This document shows, in pieces, positions 29,778 through 37,823 of a stretch of DNA of 42,691 nucleotides. The notes beneath the pieces are model-generated. The model saw only the letters and a program-made list of their open reading frames with translations. It was not told the origin of the DNA and did no database searches. A program made the position numbers and the translations under genes. Source of the stretch: Clostridiales bacterium (GTDB lineage: Bacteria; Bacillota; Clostridia; Lachnospirales; WRAX01); assembly GCA_031277225.1 (NCBI GenBank), contig JAITMQ010000094.1:1-42691 (forward strand), written 5' to 3'. Numbering within the stretch: the first letter of the stretch is position 1; each line of letters starts with the position of its first letter.

Positions 29778-30644
29778 TTGAGGGGATTGGAAGGTGTTAA
29801 TCGGGAGATTAAGGACGGCGTGTTTAAGCTGCTTTTCGAAAAGCCCGAAAATGCGGCGGAATTGTATTACGCCCTAACGGGGGAGAAATGCCGCCCGGAG
29901 GATATTCAAATTATCACGCTGGAAACAACCATTTCGGGTAGGCTTAAGAATGATTTGGCTTTCGTTGTCGGCGACAGGGTTTTGGTGGTGGGCGAACATC
30001 AGTCCACTCCCAACGAAAATATGCCCATAAGAATTTTAATGTATGTTGGGCAATTATACGAGAAATGGTTTAAAATGAAGGGCGACGGCAAATTGTTGTA
30101 TGCAAAGAAATTGCACAAAATCCCAAAGCCCGAATTTGCTGTGTTTTACAATGGGGCGGCTAAAAGGCCGCAAAAGGAAGTTTTGCGCCTGTCGGATGCT
30201 TTCAATGCCCCGCAAAGCGATAATTTGGGGTTTTTGGAGCTTGAAGTGCCGGTTTATAATATAAATGCGGGCATGGGCGGCAGTCTTGTCAAGGACAGCG
30301 AAAAATTGCGGCAATATTCGGAATTTGTCGCTAAGTTGCAGGAATTTCAAAAAATCTATGATGATTTCGGCCGGGCCGTTAAAAATGCCGTGAATTATTG
30401 CATTGACAACAATATTCTGGCGGAGCTTTTAAGGGAGATTGGAGGGAAAATTGTGAGTATTTTGGCTATGGAATATGATGTTGAAATGGATAAGCGGGTT
30501 TATGCCGAGGAGCTTTTGGAGGATAGGCTTGCGGAGGTTGCAAAAAAGCTTTTGAGGCGCGGTGTCCCTTTCCAAGTCATCGCCGAAGAAATCGGTTTAA
30601 GTGAGGCCGCTGTGCGGCAACTAAAATATGAGCTGGGTAGATAG
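29778..30644 (+). CDS. Rpn family recombination-promoting nuclease / putative transposase (PD-(D/E)XK)
   Basis: REIKDGVFKLLFEKPENAAELYYALTG...LKNDLAFVVGDRVLVVGEHQSTPNENMPIRILMYVGQLYEKW. Confidence 0.88.
   Translation: MRGLEGVNREIKDGVFKLLFEKPENAAELYYALTGEKCRPEDIQIITLETTISGRLKNDLAFVVGDRVLVVGEHQSTPNENMPIRILMYVGQLYEKWFKMKGDGKLLYAKKLHKIPKPEFAVFYNGAAKRPQKEVLRLSDAFNAPQSDNLGFLELEVPVYNINAGMGGSLVKDSEKLRQYSEFVAKLQEFQKIYDDFGRAVKNAVNYCIDNNILAELLREIGGKIVSILAMEYDVEMDKRVYAEELLEDRLAEVAKKLLRRGVPFQVIAEEIGLSEAAVRQLKYELGR
30453..30644 (+). CDS. putative intragenic small protein (RpnS-like, in frame with the Rpn C-terminus)
   Basis: GGAGGGAAAATT-GTG internal start; same SD/start precedes the downstream duplicate. 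Confidence 0.55.
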   Translation: MSILAMEYDVEMDKRVYAEELLEDRLAEVAKKLLRRGVPFQVIAEEIGLSEAAVRQLKYELGR

Positions 30645-30667
30645 TTGGGGCTTAGGGAGGGAGAATT

Positions 30668-30850
30668 GTGAGTATTTTGGCCACGGAATACAATCAAGAG
30701 GCGCATGTTAGGGTGCGCTTGGAGGAGCTTGTAGAGGAAGTTGCGAAAAAAATGTTGTTAAAAGGCTATCCCATAGGCTCAATATCAGAGGTTGTGGGGC
30801 TGAGTGAGAGCGGAGTTTCATCGCTTCAAAGAGAGTTTAGTTACAGTTGA
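30668..30850 (+). CDS. free-standing duplicate of the Rpn C-terminal tail (RpnS-like)
   Basis: VSILATEYNQEAHVRVRLEELVEEVAKKMLLKGYPIGSISEVVGLSESGV aligns with Rpn tail VSILAMEYDVEMDKRVYAEELLEDRLAEVAKKLLRRGVPFQVIAEEIGLSEAAV; SD GGAGGGAGAATT-GTG. Confidence 0.75.
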   Translation: MSILATEYNQEAHVRVRLEELVEEVAKKMLLKGYPIGSISEVVGLSESGVSSLQREFSYS

Positions 30851-32667
30851 ACTTAAAATTAGGATGTGATTTTATTTTAATCAAGAGATTATCCAAAATG
30901 ACACGCGGTCATTTTTGGATGTTTGTTGTGGCGATGTTTTTTGCCGTCGGCTCGGCCGTCGGCAATTTCTCCCTGCCGCTCATTGTGCGCATTACAATTG
31001 ACAATGTAATTGACACACAGCCTTTGGGCAACAATTTCATGGTCATGTGGCTGGTCGATTTGCTTGGCGGCATTGACGGCTGGCGCGAAAATATTTGGCT
31101 TGCCGCCGCCGCCCATTTGATTATTGCGGTGTTTTTATCCCTCTGCATTTTCGGGCGGCAGCGTTTGATTGCCCTTTTTGGCGAAAACACGGCAAAACGC
31201 ATGAAGGATTCGCTTTATGACCATATTCAAAAACTGCCCTATAATTACCATGTCCACGCCAAAACCGGCGATTTGATTCAGCGTTGCACCTCTGACGTGG
31301 AGATGGTGCGGCGTTTTTTACAACAACAATCCGTCGAGATTGCTCGCGCGGTCTTTTTCACGTCCATTGCGCTGGCGATAATGCTGACAATAAATGTAAC
31401 TCTAACCCTCGTAACCATAGCCTTTTTGCCCATAATCTTCATTTTCTCCTATGTCTTTTTTAAAAGTGTACGCCGCGTCTTCAAACAGGCCGACGAAAAA
31501 GAAGGCGAATTAACCACCGTTTTGCAGGAAAGCCTCACGGGAATCCGCGTTGTGCGCGCCTTTGGCCGCGCCCGCTTCGAAGTGGACAAATTCACCGAAA
31601 AAAACACCGAATTCAAAGACCTGCAATTCAAGCAAATGAAATATCTGTCGTGGTATTGGTCCGCCTCGGACATGCTCTGCTTCGGCCAAATCACGCTGAC
31701 ATTCATCGTCGGGGTCTTCCTTACATACAACGGCACTCTACTGACGGGCGAACTTGTGCTGTTTAGCATGTATGCCGCCATGATGGTCTGGCCCATACGT
31801 CAGCTGGGGCGCGTTTTGTCGGATTTGGGGCGAACACAGGTTGCTTTAGGGCGCATTTACGAAGTTTTGGACGAAGCCGTTGAAACCGACACCGAAGGTG
31901 CTGCGCCCCACGATTTGCGCGGCGACATTGCCTTTAAAAACGTAGATTTTGACTATGGCGACCGCAATATCTTCAAGAATATTTCATTCGAAATTAAAAA
32001 AGGTGAAACCATAGCAATTTTGGGCGCGACGGGTTCCGGCAAATCCACACTCATGCATATTTTGTTGCGCCTTTATGACTATAAAAGCGGCTCTATCACC
32101 ATAAACGGCAAGGAATTGCGCAATATTTCCAAAGACCATCTGCGCCGCGTTGTCGGCATGGTTTTGCAAGAGCCCTTCCTCTATTCCAAGACGATTATGG
32201 GCAATTTGCAAATGGCCAAGGACGATGTGCGCGAGGCCGAAATTTTCGCCGCCACAAAGACGGCCAGCGCGCATGGCTTTATCGAGGAATTCGAGGAGGG
32301 CTATGACACCCTTGTCGGCGAGCGCGGCGTAACCCTTTCGGGCGGGCAAAAACAGCGCGTGGCCATCGCACGCACGTTGATTAAAAATAGCGAATTGCTG
32401 ATTTTTGACGACTCTTTGTCGGCTGTGGACACGGAAACGGACGCACAAATTCGCGCCGCCCTAAGCGAGCGCAGCACCGATGTTACAACCTTCATAATCT
32501 CGCAGCGCATCACAACCCTCATGGATGCCGACCGAATTTTCGTAATTGAAGGCGGGGCCGTTTCCGACATAGGCACACATGAAGAACTAACAGCCCGCGA
32601 CGGGCTCTATAAGCGCATTTGGGAAATTCAGTCCATGCTTGAGCAGGACTTTATGAAGGAAAATTAA
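30847..32667 (+). CDS. ABC exporter subunit (TMD-NBD) with non-canonical catalytic residue
   Basis: ILGATGSGKSTLM, VTLSGGQKQR, LLIFDDSLSAVD; start TTG 30847 or ATG 30898 is uncertain. Confidence 0.94.
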   Translation: MNLKLGCDFILIKRLSKMTRGHFWMFVVAMFFAVGSAVGNFSLPLIVRITIDNVIDTQPLGNNFMVMWLVDLLGGIDGWRENIWLAAAAHLIIAVFLSLCIFGRQRLIALFGENTAKRMKDSLYDHIQKLPYNYHVHAKTGDLIQRCTSDVEMVRRFLQQQSVEIARAVFFTSIALAIMLTINVTLTLVTIAFLPIIFIFSYVFFKSVRRVFKQADEKEGELTTVLQESLTGIRVVRAFGRARFEVDKFTEKNTEFKDLQFKQMKYLSWYWSASDMLCFGQITLTFIVGVFLTYNGTLLTGELVLFSMYAAMMVWPIRQLGRVLSDLGRTQVALGRIYEVLDEAVETDTEGAAPHDLRGDIAFKNVDFDYGDRNIFKNISFEIKKGETIAILGATGSGKSTLMHILLRLYDYKSGSITINGKELRNISKDHLRRVVGMVLQEPFLYSKTIMGNLQMAKDDVREAEIFAATKTASAHGFIEEFEEGYDTLVGERGVTLSGGQKQRVAIARTLIKNSELLIFDDSLSAVDTETDAQIRAALSERSTDVTTFIISQRITTLMDADRIFVIEGGAVSDIGTHEELTARDGLYKRIWEIQSMLEQDFMKEN

Positions 32668-32932
32668 TAATGAATAGTGAATAATGAATAATGAATAATT
32701 AAGGACAAAATTCGTCTGCGACGAATTTTTCGAAACCGACTCAAAGCTCAAGCCGGTGCGCGGTGCTACGCACTAGCTCAAGCCGTGAGCCAGACCGAAG
32801 GTCTGCGCACGGCAGAATGTTCGCCTGCGACGAATTTTCCGGAATCAATTCAAAGATTTTGCGCAGCAAAATCTTCCAAAATTATTAACTATTAATTATT
32901 AATTATTCATTAATAAACCGGAGGTTTATAAT
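32668..32932. repeat. composite repeat cassette between two ABC exporter genes
   Basis: (AATAATG)n and (TAATTAT)n flanks; hairpins AAAATTCGTC/GACGAATTTT and AAGATTTTGC-GCA-GCAAAATCTT; central unit shared with 38.7 and 39.0 kb. Confidence 0.8.
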
Positions 32933-34756
32933 ATGCAGCATTTTGAAGAACAGGATTATGACAAAAAGTTTGACATAGGCACATGGAAGAAGATTTTGCA
33001 ATTTTGTGCGAAATATAAGCGGGATTTTGTTTGGCTTTTTATTTCAAGTGCGGTTTTGGGCGTTTTGGCGGCCATAATCCCATTTATGACAGGCTATGCC
33101 ATCGACAATTTTGTGTATTATCGCACGGTAGAGGGCATTGGCGGCTTTATTGCGCTGTTTGTGGTGGTTATGATTGTGCAGTCGCTTACGGTTTTGGGCT
33201 TTATTTACATGGCCGGCCGCATTGAAACCTATGTCGCCGCCGACGTGCGCGAGGCGGGCTTTCATCAGCTTCAACGCCTGTCCTTTTCATATTTTGACAA
33301 TACGCCGACGGGCTGGATTATGGCGCGCCTAACCTCTGACACCTTTAGCATTGGCCATATCATAAGCTTTGGCATTGTCGACATAGTTTGGGGAATTTTT
33401 GTGCTGATTTCATACTATACTTTCATGTTCATCATAGACGCGCGCCTGGCCTTTTTAATGCTGTTAATTATGCCCGTTTTAATCATAGTTTCGGTCTTTT
33501 TCCAACGGCGCATCTTAAAGGCGCATCGCGAAAGCCGCAAAATCAACTCCAAAATTACCGCCGCCTATAACGAGGGCATTACGGGGGCAAAAACCACAAA
33601 AACCCTTATGCGCGAAAGGCGCAATTTCGACGAATTTTCGGATTTGACGGGCGGTATGCGAAGGGCTTCTGTGCGCGCCGCCACAATTTCCGGCATGTAT
33701 TTTCCCGTAATTTTGGCGATTACGGCCATTGGCGTGGCCGTGGTTTTGGGCGAGGGCGGCATGGGCGTAATTGCCGGAGTGCTCACTTTGGGCGTGTTTT
33801 TCGCCTTTATGCGCTATACAAATGATATGTTTGAGCCTATAAGCCAAATTGCGCAGGTTTGGGCGGAAATGCAGGGCGCGCAGGCCTCTATAGAGCGCAC
33901 AATTACGCTGCTTGAGGTCGTTCCCGATATTGAAGACCGCCCCGATGTAATCGAAAAATACGGCGATTTTGAAAATCCCAAGCCTGAAAATTGGAAGAAA
34001 ATTCATGGGCGGATAAGCTTTAAGGACGTTACATTCAAATACAAGACGGGCGAACAGGTGCTTGAACGCTTTAACTTGGAAGTTAGGCAGGGCGAGAAGA
34101 TTGCGCTTGTGGGTGAAACGGGCAGCGGAAAATCGACCATTGTCAATCTCATCTGCCGTTTCTACGAACCGGTTGAAGGGCAAATTTTGATTGACGGCAT
34201 GGATTATCGCGAACATCCGCAAATTTGGCTGCAGTCGAATTTGGGCTATGTTTTGCAGTCGCCGCATCTATTTTCCGGCTCAATTCGCGACAATATCCGC
34301 TATGGCAACCTTGAAGCCACGGAGGAACAAATTATCGAGGCCGCAAAAACCGTCGACGCCTGGAATTTCATACAAAATATGGAAGAGGGTATGGACACCG
34401 ATGTGGGCGAGGGCGGCAATCGCCTGTCCACAGGCGAAAAACAGCTGATTTCCTTTGCGCGCGCCATAATTAAAGACCCCGCAATTTTTGTGCTGGACGA
34501 GGCCACGTCCTCCATTGACACCGAAACCGAACAAAAAATCCAAAACGCCATATTAAAGATTCTGGAAGGGCGCACAAGCTTTATTGTCGCGCATAGACTG
34601 TCCACCATTCGCCATTGCGACCGCATTTTGGTTATAGACCAAGGCCGCATTATCGAAGAGGGCAATCACAAACAGCTGCTCGCCAAAAAAGGGCATTATT
34701 TTAACCTTTATACGAATCAATTTAAAAAAGAGGAGCAGAGTCGTCTGCTATCATAA
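32933..34756 (+). CDS. ABC exporter subunit (TMD-NBD), partner
   Basis: LVGETGSGKSTIVNL, NRLSTGEKQLISFARAI, IFVLDEATSSID. Confidence 0.95.
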   Translation: MQHFEEQDYDKKFDIGTWKKILQFCAKYKRDFVWLFISSAVLGVLAAIIPFMTGYAIDNFVYYRTVEGIGGFIALFVVVMIVQSLTVLGFIYMAGRIETYVAADVREAGFHQLQRLSFSYFDNTPTGWIMARLTSDTFSIGHIISFGIVDIVWGIFVLISYYTFMFIIDARLAFLMLLIMPVLIIVSVFFQRRILKAHRESRKINSKITAAYNEGITGAKTTKTLMRERRNFDEFSDLTGGMRRASVRAATISGMYFPVILAITAIGVAVVLGEGGMGVIAGVLTLGVFFAFMRYTNDMFEPISQIAQVWAEMQGAQASIERTITLLEVVPDIEDRPDVIEKYGDFENPKPENWKKIHGRISFKDVTFKYKTGEQVLERFNLEVRQGEKIALVGETGSGKSTIVNLICRFYEPVEGQILIDGMDYREHPQIWLQSNLGYVLQSPHLFSGSIRDNIRYGNLEATEEQIIEAAKTVDAWNFIQNMEEGMDTDVGEGGNRLSTGEKQLISFARAIIKDPAIFVLDEATSSIDTETEQKIQNAILKILEGRTSFIVAHRLSTIRHCDRILVIDQGRIIEEGNHKQLLAKKGHYFNLYTNQFKKEEQSRLLS

Positions 34757-34764
34757 AAATCCGC

Positions 34765-34793
34765 TTGCGATTTCTAAAAAGTTGTTGTATAAT
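34765..34793 (+). promoter_or_regulatory. promoter TTGCGA-N17-TATAAT for PilZ gene
   Basis: hexamers and 17-bp spacing read directly. Confidence 0.6.
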
Positions 34794-34840
34794 TAAATTA
34801 ATGAAAGACTGGCTAATAGAACAAAGGGGGAATTGAGCAT

Positions 34841-35536
34841 ATGTCCGGCAGTGCTGTTAGAATTAAAGAGGGTATGCGAATTTTAATCGAGGTGGACGCG
34901 CCCGATACCGACGAGGCCACGGGCGAAAACCACACCGTTTCGCTAAGTTCTATCGTTGAAGATGTTATCGACGACAGAGATTTTGTTATACAAATGCCCA
35001 TGTATAAAAATTACAATTATCCATTGCCGAGGGATAGACCCATCACGGTTTTCGTTTTCACCGACACGCGAATGTTTTCTTTGGCAATTCGTTATATGGA
35101 GCCTTTGCGGGCGGCGGGAATTGAATATGCCAAAGTGCGGCGGGTTAGCGAGCTTACGCCGAGTCAGCGCAGGGAGTGCTATCGCTTAGAATCGACCCTG
35201 CCTATTAATGTTGTGCGCGTGCCCAGGGACGAAAATGCCGACTTGGTTATAACAAAGTCCCAAATCATCAATTTAAGCGATGGTGGAATTTTGTTTACAA
35301 CCGACGATGATTTTGAACTTGGCGACGAAATTATTCTTACTATCGATTTAAATGAAGAGGAAGAAAATACTTGGGGCGAGGTTATAAGAACCGAGTCGAC
35401 ATGGGGCGTGGGCATTTATAAGCATAGAGTAACCGCCAAATTTAACCATAAAGACCCCAGGCAAAAAGAGCGTTTCTATCGCTATATCGTAGAGCAGCAA
35501 AGAGAAAAACTTCGCCAACAAATGAGGGACAGATAA
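34841..35536 (+). CDS. PilZ-domain (YcgR/YpfB-like) c-di-GMP binding protein
   Basis: QRRECYRLESTLPINVV (RxxxR) and IINLSDGGILF (D/NxSxxG). Confidence 0.85.
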   Translation: MSGSAVRIKEGMRILIEVDAPDTDEATGENHTVSLSSIVEDVIDDRDFVIQMPMYKNYNYPLPRDRPITVFVFTDTRMFSLAIRYMEPLRAAGIEYAKVRRVSELTPSQRRECYRLESTLPINVVRVPRDENADLVITKSQIINLSDGGILFTTDDDFELGDEIILTIDLNEEEENTWGEVIRTESTWGVGIYKHRVTAKFNHKDPRQKERFYRYIVEQQREKLRQQMRDR

Positions 35537-35561
35537 TCCCCGCAAATTTTTTAAAAAATGC

Positions 35562-35590
35562 TTGAATAATTTTGAAAGGCATGTTATAAT
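35562..35590 (+). promoter_or_regulatory. promoter of putative antitoxin RNA, module 1 (TTGAAT-N17-TATAAT)
   Basis: hexamers and 17-bp spacing read directly. Confidence 0.7.
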
Positions 35591-35596
35591 AATAAA

Positions 35597-35687
35597 AAGA
35601 GCAATCGCAAAGCGGTTGGCTCGGATAAGTTTATTGGTTACAAATTTATTGCGACCGCCTACCTTTGCCTAGGGGCGGTTGTTTTTT
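35597..35687 (+). ncRNA. putative type I antitoxin RNA, module 1, ending in terminator ACCGCC...GGCGGT-TGTTTTTTT
   Basis: promoter at 35562-35590; terminator 35651-35687 overlaps the 3' end of the convergent small ORF. Confidence 0.5.
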
Positions 35688-35781
35688 TGCAGGTACGGAG
35701 ATATGTTAGCAGATTGCTGACGGCCAAGGTTTCGCTAGCCATAGCAAAAAGCACTGCTAAGAAAAAGTCGTAAATTACCAT
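35659..35781 (-). CDS. putative type I toxin peptide (holin-like), module 1: MVIYDFFLAVLFAMASETLAVSNLLTYLRTCKKTTAPRQR
   Basis: 40-aa hydrophobic/basic-tailed ORF below the track cutoff; SD AAAGGAGG-TGATGCGC-ATG. Confidence 0.6.
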   Translation of the reverse strand: MVIYDFFLAVLFAMASETLAVSNLLTYLRTCKKTTAPRQR

Positions 35782-35851
35782 GCGCATCACCTCCTTTCAG
35801 AGGGACACCAACCGCCTTGCTTTGTATTGCCTCGATTGCTCTTTCAATCGA

Positions 35852-35880
35852 AGTATAACATATATTGCGACAATTTTCAA
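35852..35880 (-). promoter_or_regulatory. promoter of toxin mRNA, module 1 (TTGAAA-N17-TATACT)
   Basis: minus strand TTGAAA 35880-35875, TATACT 35857-35852. Confidence 0.7.
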
Positions 35881-35942
35881 GCTTTTTTTGCGGCTTTGGG
35901 TTCTTGCAATAAAAAGTGCCATGCAAAATTTTAAAAAAATGC

Positions 35943-35971
35943 TTGAATAATTTTGAAGGATGTGCTATAAT
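35943..35971 (+). promoter_or_regulatory. promoter of putative antitoxin RNA, module 2 (TTGAAT-N17-TATAAT)
   Basis: hexamers and 17-bp spacing read directly; near-identical to module 1. Confidence 0.7.
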
Positions 35972-35977
35972 AAAGTA

Positions 35978-36080
35978 TGGCGGTACTTGCGACCCTCGTC
36001 GGCGCGACTGCCGGCTCTCAATATGTTAAATCACAATAAAGAGCGCCTGGGTCTCCAAACTTACAGGCGCTTTTGCTTTT
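35978..36080 (+). ncRNA. putative type I antitoxin RNA, module 2, ending in terminator AGCGCCTG...CAGGCGCT-TTTGCTTTT
   Basis: promoter at 35943-35971; stem 36042-36049/36064-36071. Confidence 0.5.
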
Positions 36081-36168
36081 TGGCACGAATCTCCAACGTC
36101 TTTTTTATCAAGTCCCAACCCGTGTTGATAAGGCCAAGAACTATCAATCCAATAGTCAAAATCTCCAT
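36061..36168 (-). CDS. putative type I toxin peptide, module 2: MEILTIGLIVLGLINTGWDLIKKTLEIRAKKQKRL
   Basis: 35-aa TM peptide with basic tail; AGTAGG-TGATGCGC-ATGG context shared with module 1. Confidence 0.7.
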   Translation of the reverse strand: MEILTIGLIVLGLINTGWDLIKKTLEIRAKKQKRL

Positions 36169-36238
36169 GCGCATCACCTACTCTCTGAGAGCAGATTAGC
36201 AATCGCACCTGCGCGGGTCGCTTTCCCGCCACAGACCC

Positions 36239-36267
36239 ATTGTACCACAGAATTTTACAAAACGCAA
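36239..36267 (-). promoter_or_regulatory. possible promoter of toxin mRNA, module 2 (TTGCGT-N17-TACAAT)
   Basis: minus strand TTGCGT 36267-36262, TACAAT 36244-36239. Confidence 0.45.
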
Positions 36268-36387
36268 CATATATTGCGACAATTTTCAAGCAGTTTTCTT
36301 ACATTCTGATTAAATTTTGACTTCTCTCTTTCAATTTTATGCGAATTATGTTATAATGGTGTAAAATTTGACAGGAGAGGAATTTAT

Positions 36388-37770
36388 ATGAGAAAATTAG
36401 CAGTATTTTTGGTTTTTGTGGCATTTTTGGCCTTGCCAACAGCGGTCTTTGCGGCCGACGAACCCGCGCCGCTGCCGGTTTTAACGCCCATACAAGAGGT
36501 TCTGGAATGGAGCGAGGATGACTGGGGTCGCTGGCCTCGCGACATCCGCTTTGGCTTGGAAGACCCCGAGGGCAATATAATCGTTCCGCCAATTTTCCGC
36601 CAAGTTGAAACCGTTTGGGTAAATGGCCGCGAAATGTTTTTTGGCCCATATATCGTTGTTCAATTCTGCTTTGATTCCGAAAATTGGGGCGACAGACGCT
36701 GGGGCGTGGTTAATCGATATGGCGAATATGTCGTTTGGCCCGTTTTTACGCAAATGAACCCAATTGCGGGAACAGACCTGTTGCGGGTGCAATATGACGG
36801 CGCATGGGGCATAATTGACAGGCGCGGCAATATAATTCTGCCCATAATCTACCGCCAAATCGGCGAATTTACGGATGGCACAGCACCCATACAATATGAA
36901 AGAGAGTGGGGAATTGTCGATATTTCCGGCAATATAATCATTCCCTTTGAATATCAGGCGGCAACGGGCTTTGTTAACGGCTTCGCCGCCGTGCGCCATG
37001 ACAATGGTTGGGGTTTTATCGACAGGGACAATAATATAGTCGTTTCCCCGATTTATGACGCAGTTTCGCCCTTTAACGGCTATGGGCTGGCGCGGGTGCG
37101 GCTTGACGGCAAATACGGCTTTGTTGACTATTTGAACCGCGTGCATATTCCGCTAATTTACGACGCGCTGGACGAAGATTTTTTATATGGCCTTGCCCGC
37201 GCGGGTATGCGGACGGACGAGGATTCATGGGCGCGAAGCTATGGCTTTATCAATATTGGCGGCCATGTCGTTGTGCCCTTGGAATTTAGTTGGCATGAGG
37301 CCGAAATTCTAAGGAGTCTTATGCGGATTCCCGCCGCAAATTTGCCCGATTTGGTGGAAAAGCCGCATTGGTGGGACGATAATTTGCGCAGCACCCTGCC
37401 TCAACGCGTAGATTTGCAAATTTTTGACATTTTTTCGGGAATTACATATAATGTGCGAAGTTTTTCAAATGGCAATCATGCCGATGTTGAACCCGCAACC
37501 GCCGCCGATACCGAAGCTTTGTTCAGAGCCGCAGGCGGCGCGTCTTGGAATGGCCGCCCCGTCTGGGTTACCGTTGGCGACCGCACCTTCGCCGCCGCCA
37601 TACATTCCATGCCACATGCCCAAGACACAATTCCCGACAACAATATGGATGGCCATATTTGCCTGCATTTTTACGGAAGCACGCAACATGTCGACAATAG
37701 GGCCGTTCACGCCTATACGATTCTGGCGGCTTATGAGGCTTTTGGGCTTTTAAGCCGAGTTTTGCGCTAA
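36388..37770 (+). CDS. secreted WG-repeat protein with distinct His-containing C-terminal domain
   Basis: signal peptide MRKLAVFLVFVAFLALPTAVFA; repeats WGIIDRRGNIILPIIY, WGIVDISGNIIIPFEY, WGFIDRDNNIVVSPIY. Confidence 0.88.
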   Translation: MRKLAVFLVFVAFLALPTAVFAADEPAPLPVLTPIQEVLEWSEDDWGRWPRDIRFGLEDPEGNIIVPPIFRQVETVWVNGREMFFGPYIVVQFCFDSENWGDRRWGVVNRYGEYVVWPVFTQMNPIAGTDLLRVQYDGAWGIIDRRGNIILPIIYRQIGEFTDGTAPIQYEREWGIVDISGNIIIPFEYQAATGFVNGFAAVRHDNGWGFIDRDNNIVVSPIYDAVSPFNGYGLARVRLDGKYGFVDYLNRVHIPLIYDALDEDFLYGLARAGMRTDEDSWARSYGFINIGGHVVVPLEFSWHEAEILRSLMRIPAANLPDLVEKPHWWDDNLRSTLPQRVDLQIFDIFSGITYNVRSFSNGNHADVEPATAADTEALFRAAGGASWNGRPVWVTVGDRTFAAAIHSMPHAQDTIPDNNMDGHICLHFYGSTQHVDNRAVHAYTILAAYEAFGLLSRVLR

Positions 37771-37791
37771 AAAATATTTGACCATATTGAC

Positions 37792-37823
37792 AATACCCTC
37801 TTGACAAAGGGGGTATTTTGTTT
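37792..37823 (+). terminator. intrinsic terminator AATACCCTC-TTGACAAA-GGGGGTATT-TTGTTTT
   Basis: 9-bp stem (one T:G), T-rich tail; loop carries the -35 of the next promoter. Confidence 0.7.

Noticed and set aside
36026-36289. 87-aa minus-strand ORF MKIVAIYVAFCKILWYNGSVAGKRP...
   Set aside because: It reads out of frame with the better-supported 35-aa TM peptide (36168-36061), and the putative promoter and leader lie inside it
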